In this document: in pieces, positions 55,448-64,000 of the stretch
Numbering within the stretch: position 1 is the stretch's first letter
Layout of the letters: every line of letters begins with the position of its first letter
Source of the DNA: an uncultured Campylobacter sp.
GTDB lineage: Bacteria; Campylobacterota; Campylobacteria; Campylobacterales; Campylobacteraceae
Direction of reading: 5' to 3'
DNA length: 64,000 nt
Assembly (NCBI RefSeq): GCF_938041645.1
Contig: NZ_CALIST010000055.1
Coordinates: 62,001 to 126,000 of the forward strand
Made by a program: the position numbers and the translations under genes
Notes under the pieces: generated by a model
Told to the model about the DNA's origin: nothing
What the model saw: the letters and a program-made list of their open reading frames with translations, nothing else
The model's database searches: none

Positions 55448-56431
55448 GCGCGACGGAGCGAAATTTTACCTAGTTTTGATGCGCTATTTTTACAAATATT
55501 TAAGCGAATTCGCGCTCGAAATTTAAAATTTCCAATTAATTTTTGCGTTTTAAACAGCGCGCGATATAAAATTTGTCCGCGCTATTTAGCTGGGGAGCAA
55601 GGTGTTTTCTAGGTGTTCAAACGATAGGCGGAGTTAATTCCGCATATTTCTGCTCTGCTCTAGCAACAGCCCGTGCCGAACTAACAATGTACGGGAATAT
55701 TTCACTTTGTCCATAGTATATTTGATCTGATTCGTCAATGTTCGGTATTAACAGCGTATGGGAAAATTTTGCTACCTCGAGTAATTGTGTTTTATTCATT
55801 TTCGGTTTGTATTAACACAATGTATGAGAAAATTTTACCGCAGTCAAATTTTACGCAATTTCGCAATATCTTTTGAGCTTGTGAACGGCTTTTGCAAGAA
55901 ATTTAATGCAAGCGTCTCGCACCTAAATTTTAATTCTGATTTTAGTTTAGACCCCATTTAGTAGCGATAAATTCTACGCTCCGCTTGAGGCAAGTATTTG
56001 ACAGGCTTTTTGTGCGATCCTATCGCAAGTCTATTTGGCGCTTATTTTGAGCGCCGTATTTGGGTTTTGTCGCAATTATGCTCGCTGCGGATTTTCGGTT
56101 TGATTTATAGCATTTAAGGTCGCGCCCGCCTAGCGAGCACTAAACATATATGTTTTGAAGACAGGCTTATATACTAAAATTTCATCCTGCGACAAATAGC
56201 TCGCAAAGGCGCAAATATAGGATAAACTAGCCAAATTTTAAAATTTAGCTCCGCGATGATAGCCATATTCTTTTATCAGAGCCGATGAAAGCAGCGTTAG
56301 CTTTTGCGTTTTAATTTATCGTTTCGGCTCATCAGGGCTTTAAATTTAATCTAAAATTTTACGAAATTTTAAAATTCCGCCCGCTCTTATGCTTTTTTAA
56401 AGCAAAATTCTATAAAATACCGCTTCCGCAA
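55448..56431. other. Gap between the HAD gene and tRNA-Gln
   Basis: Apart from a 60-codon minus-strand frame (55617-55799) no gene is visible. AAATTTTAAAATTT palindromes occur near 56234 and 56360. No further RNA gene was recognised. Confidence 0.55.
55617..55799 (-). CDS. Small open frame of unknown status
   Basis: This 60-codon frame gives a more natural-looking peptide than the motif-read-through frames, starting MNKTQLLEVAKFSHTLL and ending in ELTPPIV. It has no clear ribosome site and no recognised family. It may be a small gene or the remnant of a larger one in the gap. Confidence 0.3.
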   Translation of the reverse strand: MNKTQLLEVAKFSHTLLIPNIDESDQIYYGQSEIFPYIVSSARAVARAEQKYAELTPPIV

Positions 56432-56505
56432 TGGGCTATCGTCTAATGGCAGGACAACAAACTCTGGATTTGTGAATATAGGTTCGACCCCTATTAGCCC
56501 ATCCA
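56432..56505 (+). tRNA. tRNA-Gln (anticodon CUG)
   Basis: The acceptor stem TGGGCTA pairs perfectly with TAGCCCA, followed by T and an encoded CCA. The anticodon loop CTCTGGA has CUG, which reads the CAG codon. The T loop is TTCGACC. It is a free-standing gene between the HAD gene and the DUF411 gene. The length of 74 bases includes CCA. Confidence 0.9.
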
Positions 56506-56668
56506 CCCGAATTTTAATTTCTTTTATCATGCTAGTTTTTGAAATTATTTTACACATTACTTTTGCATATAGTGGCAGCATTCGCCGGCTAAAGTAAATT
56601 GTGCCAAGCCATAAATAGGCAAAATTTTATCGAACCAATAAGTAAGTTTGCCGCTTTAAAGCGGCGGA

Positions 56669-57130
56669 TTATTTGATTTTTTCTTTGCCTTTGTAAGTGG
56701 CGATGCTTTGATACGAGCCATCCTTTTTAAACGCTACCACGTCATAGACCTCGGGCTGAGAGCCTTGCTCCATACCTGGTGCTTCTAGCGGCATGCCAGG
56801 TACTGCTATGCCGATGACGTCTTTAGGCTTATTTTTTAGTAGCGTGCGGATCTCGCTTGCTGGCATATGCCCTTCGACTACATATCCGTCTACGATCGCG
56901 GTGTGGCAGCTAGCGAGCTCCAGCGGAAGTTTGAGCTCATTCTTCTTCTGGATAAGCGGCTCGTCAGCCAGCGAAATAATCTCGACTTCAAAGCCATTTT
57001 GCTCCATATATTTTGCCCAGTTGTGGCAACAGCCGCAGCTCTCGCCGTGATAGACCTTGATGTGTTCGCCCGCCGCCGCATAGCTATTTAATGCCGCTAA
57101 AAGCGCACCTACAAATAAAATTTTCTTCAT
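56669..57130 (-). CDS. DUF411-family exported metal-binding protein
   Basis: The 153-residue protein has a signal peptide (about residues 1-20) and a Cys motif, GESCGCCHNWAKYME, near residue 30. That motif is expected to bind copper or another soft metal. The fold is thioredoxin-like with the later motif CHTAIVDGYVVEGHMPASEI. DUF411 proteins are often found with copper-handling genes, but none is adjacent here. An ATG with GGAGTAAAAT upstream is used. Confidence 0.85.
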   Translation of the reverse strand: MKKILFVGALLAALNSYAAAGEHIKVYHGESCGCCHNWAKYMEQNGFEVEIISLADEPLIQKKNELKLPLELASCHTAIVDGYVVEGHMPASEIRTLLKNKPKDVIGIAVPGMPLEAPGMEQGSQPEVYDVVAFKKDGSYQSIATYKGKEKIK

Positions 57131-57289
57131 ATTTTACTCCAGTGATTAAAAGTCCTCGATTATACAATACGTATAGTAAATTTTTAAGAGCGAACCGTAG
57201 GATTTTAAAATTAGATTTGGTGAAGCAGTACCCGCTCGTAAGCCGAAATTTTACGAAATTTTAAAATTTCGGCGTCGCGGATAAGTTGG

Positions 57290-57718
57290 TTATAGACACT
57301 GAGAGAGTGCTGATTTGATAGCGGATTTTGATACGTAGCCTTCCGAGTCGCTGGTAAGTGATACGTCGCAGCCTGGCTTATAGTTTTTCCAGGTGTAGAT
57401 ATTGCCATTGTCTTCGGTTGTTTTGATGGAGTCTGGCTGTTTATTCCATGCAGAAATTACTTGATTGATATGAAATGCATCGCTGCGATCTTTCGGCGCA
57501 TTAGTCATGCCTGTGCTATCGGGCAAGGTCGTTTCGACCATATCAGTGGTGCCTGCGGTGGAGACCTCTTGGACTTTATCATTTACGCCGCCGATATTTG
57601 TTTTGCTGCTTTGGGATTTTGTTTGATTGCGTACTCCGCTTGGTTCGTTGGATATATTCCAGTTGGAACAACCGATAAAAAATACCGCTGCTACGAGCGC
57701 AGCTATTAAATTTCTCAT
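57290..57718 (-). CDS. Predicted lipoprotein of unknown function
   Basis: The 142-residue protein has a signal peptide and lipobox FFIGC, then a Ser/Thr/Asn-rich mature part with no recognised domain. I start it at 57718, six bases after AAGGAG. A longer start at 57733 would place the signal peptide five residues inside. Confidence 0.75.
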   Translation of the reverse strand: MRNLIAALVAAVFFIGCSNWNISNEPSGVRNQTKSQSSKTNIGGVNDKVQEVSTAGTTDMVETTLPDSTGMTNAPKDRSDAFHINQVISAWNKQPDSIKTTEDNGNIYTWKNYKPGCDVSLTSDSEGYVSKSAIKSALSQCL

Positions 57719-57852
57719 AAAATTCTCCTTCAAAAATTTCGTTGCGATAGTAGCACATTTATCTTTAGTTTAAAATAAATCCGAGCCCTTTAAATTTGAA
57801 ATTTCGTAGGAATTTTGCGAGGCGTTTCAGTAGGAATTTATAAAATTTGAGA

Positions 57853-57858
57853 TAATAT
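57853..57858 (+). promoter_or_regulatory. -10 box for rplU
   Basis: TAATAT in GATAATATTGC about 81 bases before the rplU ATG, with an A/T-rich stretch upstream. It is a modest match. Confidence 0.4.
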
Positions 57859-57938
57859 TGCAACCTTTAATACCAAACGGGCTTTTAAATTTTGCACGGC
57901 AAATGCCTTTTTGGCTACCAAATTTTAAAGGATTTTTG

Positions 57939-58247
57939 ATGTATGCTATCATCAAACACGGCGGCAAGCAGTATAAGGTCGAAGAGGGTAACTACCTAAA
58001 TTTAGACCATTTTAATGCTGAGCCGAAAGCGAAGCTCGAACTTAGCGAAGTTTTAGCGCTAAACGACGGCGAGTTAAAGGTAGGAGCACCGTTTGTAAAG
58101 GGTGCCAGGGTGGTTTTGGAGGTCGTTTGCGAAGGCAAGGATAAAAAAGTCGTTATCTTCAAAAAACGCAGACGTAAAGATTCAAAAGTAAAACGCGGCT
58201 TCAGACGCCAATACACCCGCGTCAAAGTCGTTTCGATTAACGCATAA
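57939..58247 (+). CDS. rplU: 50S ribosomal protein L21
   Basis: L21 is a large-subunit protein. The 102-residue protein begins [17 protein letters not shown] and contains the basic [18 protein letters not shown] near the C-terminus. ATG 57939 has AAAGGA upstream. A longer frame from 57858 has 27 extra residues and no support. Confidence 0.97.
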   Translation: MYAIIKHGGKQYKVEEGNYLNLDHFNAEPKAKLELSEVLALNDGELKVGAPFVKGARVVLEVVCEGKDKKVVIFKKRRRKDSKVKRGFRRQYTRVKVVSINA

Positions 58248-58257
58248 AGGATAGGAA

Positions 58258-58515
58258 ATGGCACACAAAAAAGGTCAGGGCTCAACCCAAAATAATAGAG
58301 ATAGTATCGGACGCCGCTTGGGCGTCAAAAAATTCGGCGGCGAGTTCGTTCGCGCGGGCAACATCATCATCCGCCAGCGCGGCACCGCGACGCACCCGGG
58401 CTGCAACGTAGGCATGGGTAGCGATCACACGATTTTTGCACTGATCGACGGCGTTGTAAAATTTGAGCGAAAAGATAAAAATCGCAAAAAAGTATCGGTT
58501 TATCCGGCCGCGTAA
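58258..58515 (+). CDS. rpmA: 50S ribosomal protein L27
   Basis: L27 lies near the peptidyl-transferase centre. The 85-residue protein begins [16 protein letters not shown] and has [20 protein letters not shown]. It starts ten bases after rplU with AAAGGATAGG. A terminator follows. Confidence 0.98.
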   Translation: MAHKKGQGSTQNNRDSIGRRLGVKKFGGEFVRAGNIIIRQRGTATHPGCNVGMGSDHTIFALIDGVVKFERKDKNRKKVSVYPAA

Positions 58516-58531
58516 GCATCGCTAAATCTTC

Positions 58532-58551
58532 GGGGCGCAAGCCCCTCTTTT
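58532..58551 (+). terminator. Terminator after rpmA
   Basis: GGGGC (58532-58536), loop GCAA and GCCCC (58541-58545), then TCTTTT. The short stem may allow some read-through into obgE. Confidence 0.65.
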
Positions 58552-58592
58552 AAAATTTCATCCATTTAAAAATTATCTTCAACTCATTTGGC

Positions 58593-58598
58593 TATAAT
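58593..58598 (+). promoter_or_regulatory. -10 box for obgE
   Basis: TATAAT in GGCTATAATTG, 26 bases before the obgE ATG. Together with the terminator after rpmA this suggests independent transcription. Confidence 0.65.
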
Positions 58599-58623
58599 TG
58601 CCGTTTTAAATTTAAGGATAGCT

Positions 58624-59679
58624 ATGTTCATAGACAGCGTAAAATTTAGCGTTAAATCTGGCAATGGCGGCGCAGGTTGCGTCAGCTTCCGCCGCGAAAA
58701 ATTCGTCATCTCAGGCGGTCCCGACGGCGGCGACGGCGGCGACGGCGGCGACGTGTATTTTAGGGTTGATAAAAACTCCCATACCCTCTCATCCTATAAG
58801 GGCAAGCGGGAGTTTAAAGCGCAAAACGGCGCGCCCGGCGAGGGTCGCAAAAAGACCGGCAAAAGCGGCGAGGATCTCTATCTCATCGTGCCTCCGGGCA
58901 CCAGCGTTTACGACGAGGATAGCGGCGAGCTGGTGCTTGATATGCTAAACGACGGCGAGACGAAGCTGTTTTTAAAAGGCGGTAAAGGTGGGCTTGGTAA
59001 CGTGCATTTTAAAAGCTCGATCAATCAAGCCCCCGAATATGCGCAAAAAGGCCTAGAGGGGCAGACGCGCGAGGTGCGCTTGGAGCTAAAACTCATCGCC
59101 GACGTGGGGCTTGTGGGCTTTCCAAACGTGGGCAAAAGCACGCTAATCTCGACCGTTTCAAATGCTAAACCCCAGATCGCAAACTACGAGTTTACTACGC
59201 TCACGCCAAAGCTCGGACTCGTCGAGGTAGACGAATACAGCGGCTTTGTAATGGCCGATATCCCGGGCATTATCGAGGGGGCTAGCGAAGGGCGCGGGCT
59301 TGGCGTGCAGTTTTTAAAACACGTCGAGCGCACGAAAATTTTACTTTTTATGCTCGATCTTGCGAACTACCGCAGCCTTGAGGAGCAGTTTGACGCGCTA
59401 CGGGCGGAGACGGCGAAATTTTCCAGAGAGCTTGCAAAAAGAGATTACGCGATCGCTCTAACTCGTGCGGACGCGGCTGAAAATTTGCAGGAAAAATTTG
59501 ACGGTTTTTTGTCGCATTTGGGGCTTGCGGGCATGGCTGACGAGATGAAATTTAAACAAGATATTTATGAGTTTGACGCCGCTAAGCCGTTTTTCGTGAT
59601 GCCGATATCTTCGGCTACGGGACAAAATATAAACGAGCTAAAATTTAACCTGCTTGAGCTGCTTAAAAAGGAGCTGTAG
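58624..59679 (+). CDS. obgE: Obg-family GTPase
   Basis: ObgE is a ribosome-associated GTPase that helps 50S assembly. The 351-residue protein has the glycine-rich Obg fold (about residues 1-158), the P-loop [11 protein letters not shown] near residue 167, the switch segment [12 protein letters not shown], and the GTP-binding DIPGIIEGA. The expected NKxD-type motif appears as TRAD (ALTRADAAE). ATG 58624 has AAGGATAGCT upstream. A frame start at 58588 would overlap the promoter. Confidence 0.97.
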   Translation: MFIDSVKFSVKSGNGGAGCVSFRREKFVISGGPDGGDGGDGGDVYFRVDKNSHTLSSYKGKREFKAQNGAPGEGRKKTGKSGEDLYLIVPPGTSVYDEDSGELVLDMLNDGETKLFLKGGKGGLGNVHFKSSINQAPEYAQKGLEGQTREVRLELKLIADVGLVGFPNVGKSTLISTVSNAKPQIANYEFTTLTPKLGLVEVDEYSGFVMADIPGIIEGASEGRGLGVQFLKHVERTKILLFMLDLANYRSLEEQFDALRAETAKFSRELAKRDYAIALTRADAAENLQEKFDGFLSHLGLAGMADEMKFKQDIYEFDAAKPFFVMPISSATGQNINELKFNLLELLKKEL

Positions 59680-59805
59680 GCTGCGGTAAAAGTCGCGCCG
59701 CAGAGGGCTTTTGCGAACGCACGCCTTAAGCAGCCCGTATACGCTGTTAAATTTTATTTTTATCGCTCGCAAACGTCGCAAAAAGATAAAATTTAAGGAA
59801 GCGAA

Positions 59806-60147
59806 ATGAATAAAATTTTCATTCTAGTATTTTTATGCTTCGGCGCATATGGTTGCGATCCCGCCGATCCGGTGCCGAATTTTATGGACTTTAACGACAA
59901 GGATCGCGACGGCGCACTGAGCTTGCAGGAGTGGATGGCGAGCAAGGTGCCGTCTGGGCTGAGAGTAGAGCTAAATCTGCGCTCAGGCTCTGAATTTAAG
60001 AGGCTCGATGCTAATCGTGACGGCAAGATTAGCCTGGATGAGCTGGGGGCGAAACCGTCTGCAAAGATTTATTGGTCCGAAGATCCGTGCGCTTTTTGGC
60101 CTTGGCCAGACGGATCCGAGGATAAAAATCAATCCGCCGTCAAATAA
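59806..60147 (+). CDS. EF-hand lipoprotein
   Basis: The 113-residue protein has a signal peptide with lipobox-like AYGC. Two EF-hand loops follow, DFNDKDRDGALSLQEW near residue 28 and LDANRDGKISLDEL near residue 68, so it probably binds calcium. Its mature end is Pro/Trp-rich. It lies between obgE and fmt, where C. jejuni has proB. Function unknown; a periplasmic or surface calcium-binding protein is the likeliest reading. Confidence 0.82.
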   Translation: MNKIFILVFLCFGAYGCDPADPVPNFMDFNDKDRDGALSLQEWMASKVPSGLRVELNLRSGSEFKRLDANRDGKISLDELGAKPSAKIYWSEDPCAFWPWPDGSEDKNQSAVK

Positions 60148-60262
60148 GGCGCACGAGCGTGAACCAGGGTTTACCTCACGGTATGCGTAAAATTTATTGC
60201 GAGCACGGTCGGCGCCCGTGTGATCTCTCGCGCCGTGATTTAGCTAAAATTAAAGGAAAATA

Positions 60263-61183
60263 ATGAATATAGTTTTTATGGGTACTCCCGAGTATGCGGC
60301 TAAAATTTTACGCGCGCTTGCGGAGGCGAAATTTGAGATTGCGGCCGTATTTACGCAGCCAGATAAACCCGTCGGCAGGAAGCAAATTTTAACTCCTAGC
60401 GAGGTTAAAGTTTACGCGCAGCAGCACCTTCCCACAGTGCCGATCTTTCAGCCTGCGACACTCAAAGACGAGGCGGTCGCAGCGCAGATAAAAGAGCTAA
60501 AGCCTGATTTTATCGTGGTTGCAGCATACGGTAAAATTTTGCCGCAGGCCGTGCTTGATATCGCGCCTTGCATAAACCTGCACGCTTCGATCCTGCCTAA
60601 ATACCGTGGCGCAAGTCCGATCCAAAGCGCGATCTTGGCGGGCGAAAAGCAGACAGGCGTGACGGCAATGCTGATGGACGTGGGGCTTGACACGGGCGAT
60701 ATGCTTGATTTTGCCTACACGCCTTGCGAGGACAAAACGGCGGCGCAGCTTTTTGACGAGCTCGGGGATCTGGCGGGCGAGCTGATAGTGCGAGTGCTGC
60801 GAAATTTTGCAAATTTAAAGCCGCTTAAGCAGGACGATGCGCAGGCTACGCACTGCAAAAAGATAAGCAAATCAGACGGGCTTTTTAGCTTTGAGCAGAG
60901 CGCACAGCAAATTTATAATAAATTTCGCGCGCTAACGCCCTGGCCCGGGATCTATCTAGCTAGCGGACTTAAAATTTTAGAACTAGAGCTTTTGTGCGAA
61001 TACTGCGGGCGTAAATTTGAACGCGCGGGCGAAATTTTAAGCGTCGATAAGCTTGGCTTTGGCGTCGCATGCGGCGAAGGCGCGGTTAAGATCATGAAGG
61101 TGCAAGAGCCGGGTAAAAAGCCCGTGGACGCTAGCGCGTATCTAAACGGCAAGCGGCTAAAGATCGGCGATCTGCTATGCTAG
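60263..61183 (+). CDS. fmt: Methionyl-tRNA formyltransferase
   Basis: Fmt formylates initiator Met-tRNA. The 306-residue protein begins NIVFMGTPEYAAKIL and has the catalytic region AAYGKILPQAVLDI then NLHASILPKYRGASPIQ near residues 110-125. The C-terminal domain binds the tRNA. The ribosome site AAAGGAAA precedes the ATG. The next real gene is birA, but 532 bases lie between. Confidence 0.96.
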   Translation: MNIVFMGTPEYAAKILRALAEAKFEIAAVFTQPDKPVGRKQILTPSEVKVYAQQHLPTVPIFQPATLKDEAVAAQIKELKPDFIVVAAYGKILPQAVLDIAPCINLHASILPKYRGASPIQSAILAGEKQTGVTAMLMDVGLDTGDMLDFAYTPCEDKTAAQLFDELGDLAGELIVRVLRNFANLKPLKQDDAQATHCKKISKSDGLFSFEQSAQQIYNKFRALTPWPGIYLASGLKILELELLCEYCGRKFERAGEILSVDKLGFGVACGEGAVKIMKVQEPGKKPVDASAYLNGKRLKIGDLLC

Positions 61184-61700
61184 GTTGGGTTTTGAAGGCT
61201 CGCGTTTTGCGCCGCGCTTATGATGCTACGCGGAAATTTTATTTGCGCCGCACTTTTGGCGTTACGACGGAATTTTGCTCCAGGTATCGCTGCGATCGTG
61301 AAGTAAAATTTTGCCGTGCGGAATTTCGAAGCGAAGCTCCAAAACCAAGGCTTTATAAAATTTTAAAATCTTACTTCTATGCTCTAAAATTTTACGCTCG
61401 CAGGAGCTTTAAATTTCGCTTTGGCGGTTGCGGACTTTACGGCGCTACACCGAACACGCACCATTTAAAATTCTATGATCGTGCCGCAGAATTTTTGCGA
61501 GACAGAGCTTTAAAATTTTATCGCAGTGCCGCTAGGAAAATCCACGTTGCCGAAGAGTTTAGCAAGATCGCAAAATTTCATCGCACAAAATTTCACTATG
61601 TCGTAAAATTTAATCGTGCTAAATTTCATCTTGTTGCAAAATTCTATCGCAGCGCAGAATTTAAACGCTTGCAATATTTCAAGACGAGCCCTTCGTCTTA
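61184..61700. repeat. RAATTY array between fmt and birA
   Basis: A frame of 182 codons (61177-61725) runs across this region. Its product consists of Lys-Phe-Tyr/His-Arg pieces because AAATTT and relatives recur. Consecutive motifs start at 61573, 61588, 61606, 61621, 61638 and 61657, spaced 15, 18, 15, 17 and 19 bases. At least sixteen are visible in the region. I treat it as a non-coding motif array. The true birA ribosome site lies at its end. Confidence 0.7.
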
Positions 61701-61715
61701 CGCAAGGAGCAGGTT

Positions 61716-62351
61716 TTGCAAGTAGAATTTGTAGAGCAAATGCCCTCTACGCAGGAGTTTTTAGTAGACGCCGTGCGCGAAGGCAGGATAGCGCCGCCTT
61801 TTGCGATCGCCGCAAATCGCCAAAGCGCCGGTATCGGCTCGCGCGGCAATGATTGGGAGGGCGCGAGCGGCAATCTCGCATTTTCGTTCTGTGTCGCTCA
61901 AACGGATCTGCCCGCAGATGTGCCGCCTCAGTCGGCGAGCATATATTTTGCGATGATCATGCAGGAGCTTCTCGCATCGCTCGGCTCTCAGCTTTGGCTT
62001 AAATGGCCTAACGATTTTTATCTAGGCGAGCGTAAAATCGGCGGGGCGATGACGAATAAGATCAAAAATACCCTCATCTGCGGCATCGGCATGAACCTAC
62101 TCGGCGCGCCCGAATATGCGGGAATTTTAGATATAAAAATCAGCGCAAAAGACGCTATAGAGGGCTTTTTTGCGCTATATGAAAATAAAATCTCGTGGAA
62201 GCAAATTTTTAGAAATTTTTCGTTACAATTCCAAAAATCGCAAAAATTTAGCGTTCATCTAGGCGGCGAAAAAATTTCACTCGCGCAGGCTAAACTTTGC
62301 GAAGACGGATCGATCATAATAAATGAAGAAAGGGTTTATGCTTTAAGATGA
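61716..62351 (+). CDS. birA: Biotin-protein ligase (no DNA-binding domain)
   Basis: BirA attaches biotin to its acceptor protein. The 211-residue protein lacks the N-terminal helix-turn-helix of E. coli BirA, so it is an enzyme only. It has the biotin loop NRQSAGIGSRGNDWE near residue 33 and KWPNDFYLGERKIGGAM near residue 95. It uses a TTG start with AAGGAG six bases upstream. The stop overlaps the parA start by four bases. Confidence 0.92.
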   Translation: MQVEFVEQMPSTQEFLVDAVREGRIAPPFAIAANRQSAGIGSRGNDWEGASGNLAFSFCVAQTDLPADVPPQSASIYFAMIMQELLASLGSQLWLKWPNDFYLGERKIGGAMTNKIKNTLICGIGMNLLGAPEYAGILDIKISAKDAIEGFFALYENKISWKQIFRNFSLQFQKSQKFSVHLGGEKISLAQAKLCEDGSIIINEERVYALR

Positions 62352-63139
62352 GTGAAGTAATTACGATTGCAAATCAAAAAGGCGGCGTCGGAAAGACGAC
62401 CACAGCGGTTAATCTTGCTGCGTCGCTAGCGATAAAGAAAAAGCGGGTCCTACTGATCGACGTAGACCCTCAGGCGAACGCTACGACCGGGCTTGGCTTT
62501 AACCGCAGCGACTTTGAATTTAACATTTATCACGTCCTAACGGGGCGTAAGAGCATGTCCGAAGTGATCCAAAAGACCGAACTTGAGTTTATGGATTTAG
62601 TGCCGTCAAATATCGGACTTGTAGGCATCGAGCGCGAAGTAAGTGAAGAGAAAGACTTCAAACTAATGCTAAAAAATAAAATTTCGGAGGTTAAGGACAG
62701 ATACGATTTCATCATCATAGATTCGCCGCCGACGCTCGGTAGCATTACGGTAAATGCCTTGGTCGCAAGCGATAGCGTCATCATCCCGATTCAGTGCGAA
62801 TTCTATGCACTTGAAGGCGTCGCGCTGATCCTAAATACCGTAAAAGTTGTCAAGCAAACGCTCAATAAAAATTTAAAAATTCGCGGATTTTTGCCTACGA
62901 TGTATAGTTTGCAAAACAACCTCGCTAAAGAAACGGTCGCGAATTTACGCGAGTATTTTGATGATAAGCTCTTTCGTATCGGCAAGAGTGATGATCTAGT
63001 CATCATCCCGCGCAATATTAAGCTAGCCGAAAGCCCAAGCTTTGGCAAGCCGGTGGTTTTATACGATATAAAATCCGCCGGCTCCATCGCCTATCAAGAC
63101 CTCGCTAAATCCATAATGGAGCAAAAATGGGCAAGGTAA
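62348..63139 (+). CDS. parA: ParA-family chromosome partition ATPase
   Basis: ParA is a Walker-type ATPase that positions the chromosome origin region. The 263-residue protein begins ITIANQKGGVGKTTTAVNLA with the deviant Walker A, has VLLIDVDPQANATTG and the IIDSPPTLG segment. It overlaps birA and parB. Together parA and parB form the usual Soj-Spo0J pair. Confidence 0.96.
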   Translation: MSEVITIANQKGGVGKTTTAVNLAASLAIKKKRVLLIDVDPQANATTGLGFNRSDFEFNIYHVLTGRKSMSEVIQKTELEFMDLVPSNIGLVGIEREVSEEKDFKLMLKNKISEVKDRYDFIIIDSPPTLGSITVNALVASDSVIIPIQCEFYALEGVALILNTVKVVKQTLNKNLKIRGFLPTMYSLQNNLAKETVANLREYFDDKLFRIGKSDDLVIIPRNIKLAESPSFGKPVVLYDIKSAGSIAYQDLAKSIMEQKWAR

Positions 63140-63990
63140 AAAGAGCGCTCGGGCGTGGGCTCGGTGCGATTTTAGACGACGTAGAAAGCTCCTATAACAG
63201 GGAGCTAGAAAGCGGAAATGCCGATAGCTTAGTTATCGAAATCGATGTCGATAAAATCGAGCCAAATCCATATCAACCGCGTCAAAGCTTCGATGAGGAG
63301 GCACTTAGGCAGCTAAGCGAGAGCATCGCCCGCCACGGGCTTATTCAGCCTATCATTGTTATTCAAAAAGATGATTCTTACGTCCTCATCGCCGGCGAAC
63401 GACGCCTAAGAGCGACGAAGCTTTTGGGCGAGAGTAAAATCAAAGCCGTAGTCGCGGACATAAAATCTCAAAATTTAAGAGAGCTTGCCCTCATCGAAAA
63501 TATCCAGCGCGAGGATCTAAATCCTATCGAGCTTGCTAAGTCCTATAAGGAGCTCATCGGCGAATATAGGATCACGCAAGAGGAGTTAGCCGACATCATC
63601 AAAAAGTCCCGCACGCAGATTACCAACACGCTAAGACTTTTAAATTTATGCTCCGAAGTGCAAGACGCCATAAGCGCAGATAAAATTTCGCAAGGGCACG
63701 CCAAGATAATGGTTGGACTTGAAAAAGAGGATCAAATTTTAGCTCTAAACACCATTTTAGGACAGCGCCTAAGCGTAAGAGATACCGAAAATTTAGTAAA
63801 AAAGCTCAAAGATAAAACCGTTCCGAAAGAGAAAAAGTTTGGCGTGGAATTTCAAAGCTTCAAGCCTGAGCTTTTAAAGCTAAAGGCCAAGCTTGATCAA
63901 TTTGGTAAAATAAGTATCAAAGAGCGTAAAATTTCGATCGAATTTAGTGAAATTTTACAAATTTCCGAGTTTTTAAAGAAAATCGGATGA
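63127..63990 (+). CDS. parB: ParB-family chromosome partition protein
   Basis: ParB binds parS sites near the origin and interacts with ParA. The 287-residue protein has an N-terminal segment RALGRGLGAIL that contacts ParA, the CTPase/partition motifs NPYQPRQSF near residue 40 and GERRLRATKLLG near residue 88, and a helix-turn-helix near residue 155 (ITQEELADIIKKSRTQITN). No canonical parS (TGTTTCACGTGAAACA) was seen in this window. The gene is complete and ends ten bases before the window edge. Confidence 0.96.
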   Translation: MGKVKRALGRGLGAILDDVESSYNRELESGNADSLVIEIDVDKIEPNPYQPRQSFDEEALRQLSESIARHGLIQPIIVIQKDDSYVLIAGERRLRATKLLGESKIKAVVADIKSQNLRELALIENIQREDLNPIELAKSYKELIGEYRITQEELADIIKKSRTQITNTLRLLNLCSEVQDAISADKISQGHAKIMVGLEKEDQILALNTILGQRLSVRDTENLVKKLKDKTVPKEKKFGVEFQSFKPELLKLKAKLDQFGKISIKERKISIEFSEILQISEFLKKIG

Positions 63991-64000
63991 TTTTTTATAG

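Noticed and set aside
62348..64000. parS site near parAB
   Set aside because: The canonical 16-base palindrome or a close form was not seen by eye.

Overview
The window is a chromosomal stretch from an epsilonproteobacterium of the genus Campylobacter. Evidence is a nuo operon of the Campylobacter type, a CadF-like OmpA porin behind rplM-rpsI, Campylobacter-style -10 boxes (TATAAT), and long runs of gene order that, from memory, match C. jejuni. These are the moaA-queD-rsmE-rpmE-rsmI-rlmB-aminotransferase-hom-yraN-trxA-trxB block, the addB-addA-rplM-rpsI-cadF-HAD block, purA-DUF507-carA, and rplU-rpmA-obgE...fmt-birA-parA-parB. The DNA is clearly more GC-rich than C. jejuni, which points to one of the high-GC, oral-type species (C. 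gracilis or a relative). That species guess is an inference.

Layout. 1-10.2 kb: complex I genes nuoG (5' cut by the window edge), H, I, J, K, L, M, N. 10.3-12.1 kb: an AT-rich pentapeptide-repeat membrane protein, unlike its neighbours. 12-18.7 kb: miaA, a UbiA-type prenyltransferase (probably mqnP), moaA, queE, queD, a lipoprotein, a small membrane protein and rsmE. 19-26.5 kb: rpmE, rsmI, rlmB, a RodZ-like membrane protein, an aminotransferase, hom, yraN, trxA and trxB. 26.7-31.9 kb (minus strand): a lipoprotein, tRNA-Sec, and an RND-MlaC-MlaA lipid-transport-like operon. 32-36.6 kb: modE, modA, a Mop protein, modC and, after a 983-bp gap, modB. 36.7-44.6 kb: a GGDEF/degenerate-EAL sensor, hisZ-like, purA, DUF507 and carA. 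45.5-55.4 kb: an orphan response regulator, addB, addA, rplM, rpsI, a cadF-like porin and a HAD phosphatase. 56.4-64 kb: tRNA-Gln(CUG), DUF411, a lipoprotein, rplU, rpmA, obgE, an EF-hand lipoprotein, fmt, birA, parA and parB.

How genes fit together. Molybdate uptake (mod), molybdopterin synthesis (moaA) and tRNA-Sec suggest selenocysteine/molybdenum or tungsten enzymes such as formate dehydrogenase elsewhere in the genome. Their electrons would reach the menaquinone pool (mqnP candidate), which complex I also feeds.

The most striking signal is not a gene. The hexamer family RAATTY (AAATTT, GAATTC, AAATTC, GAATTT) is packed into intergenic gaps and into low-complexity in-frame inserts or tails in conserved proteins: NuoG, NuoI, NuoN, QueE, the RND protein, AddB, the HAD phosphatase and a small membrane protein. 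RAATTY is the sequence methylated by CtsM in C. jejuni, where that methylation is needed for natural transformation. I propose, as a hypothesis only, that these arrays are an uptake/methylation signal system or the product of a repeat-expansion process. No CRISPR array, insertion sequence, prophage or rRNA gene was seen.
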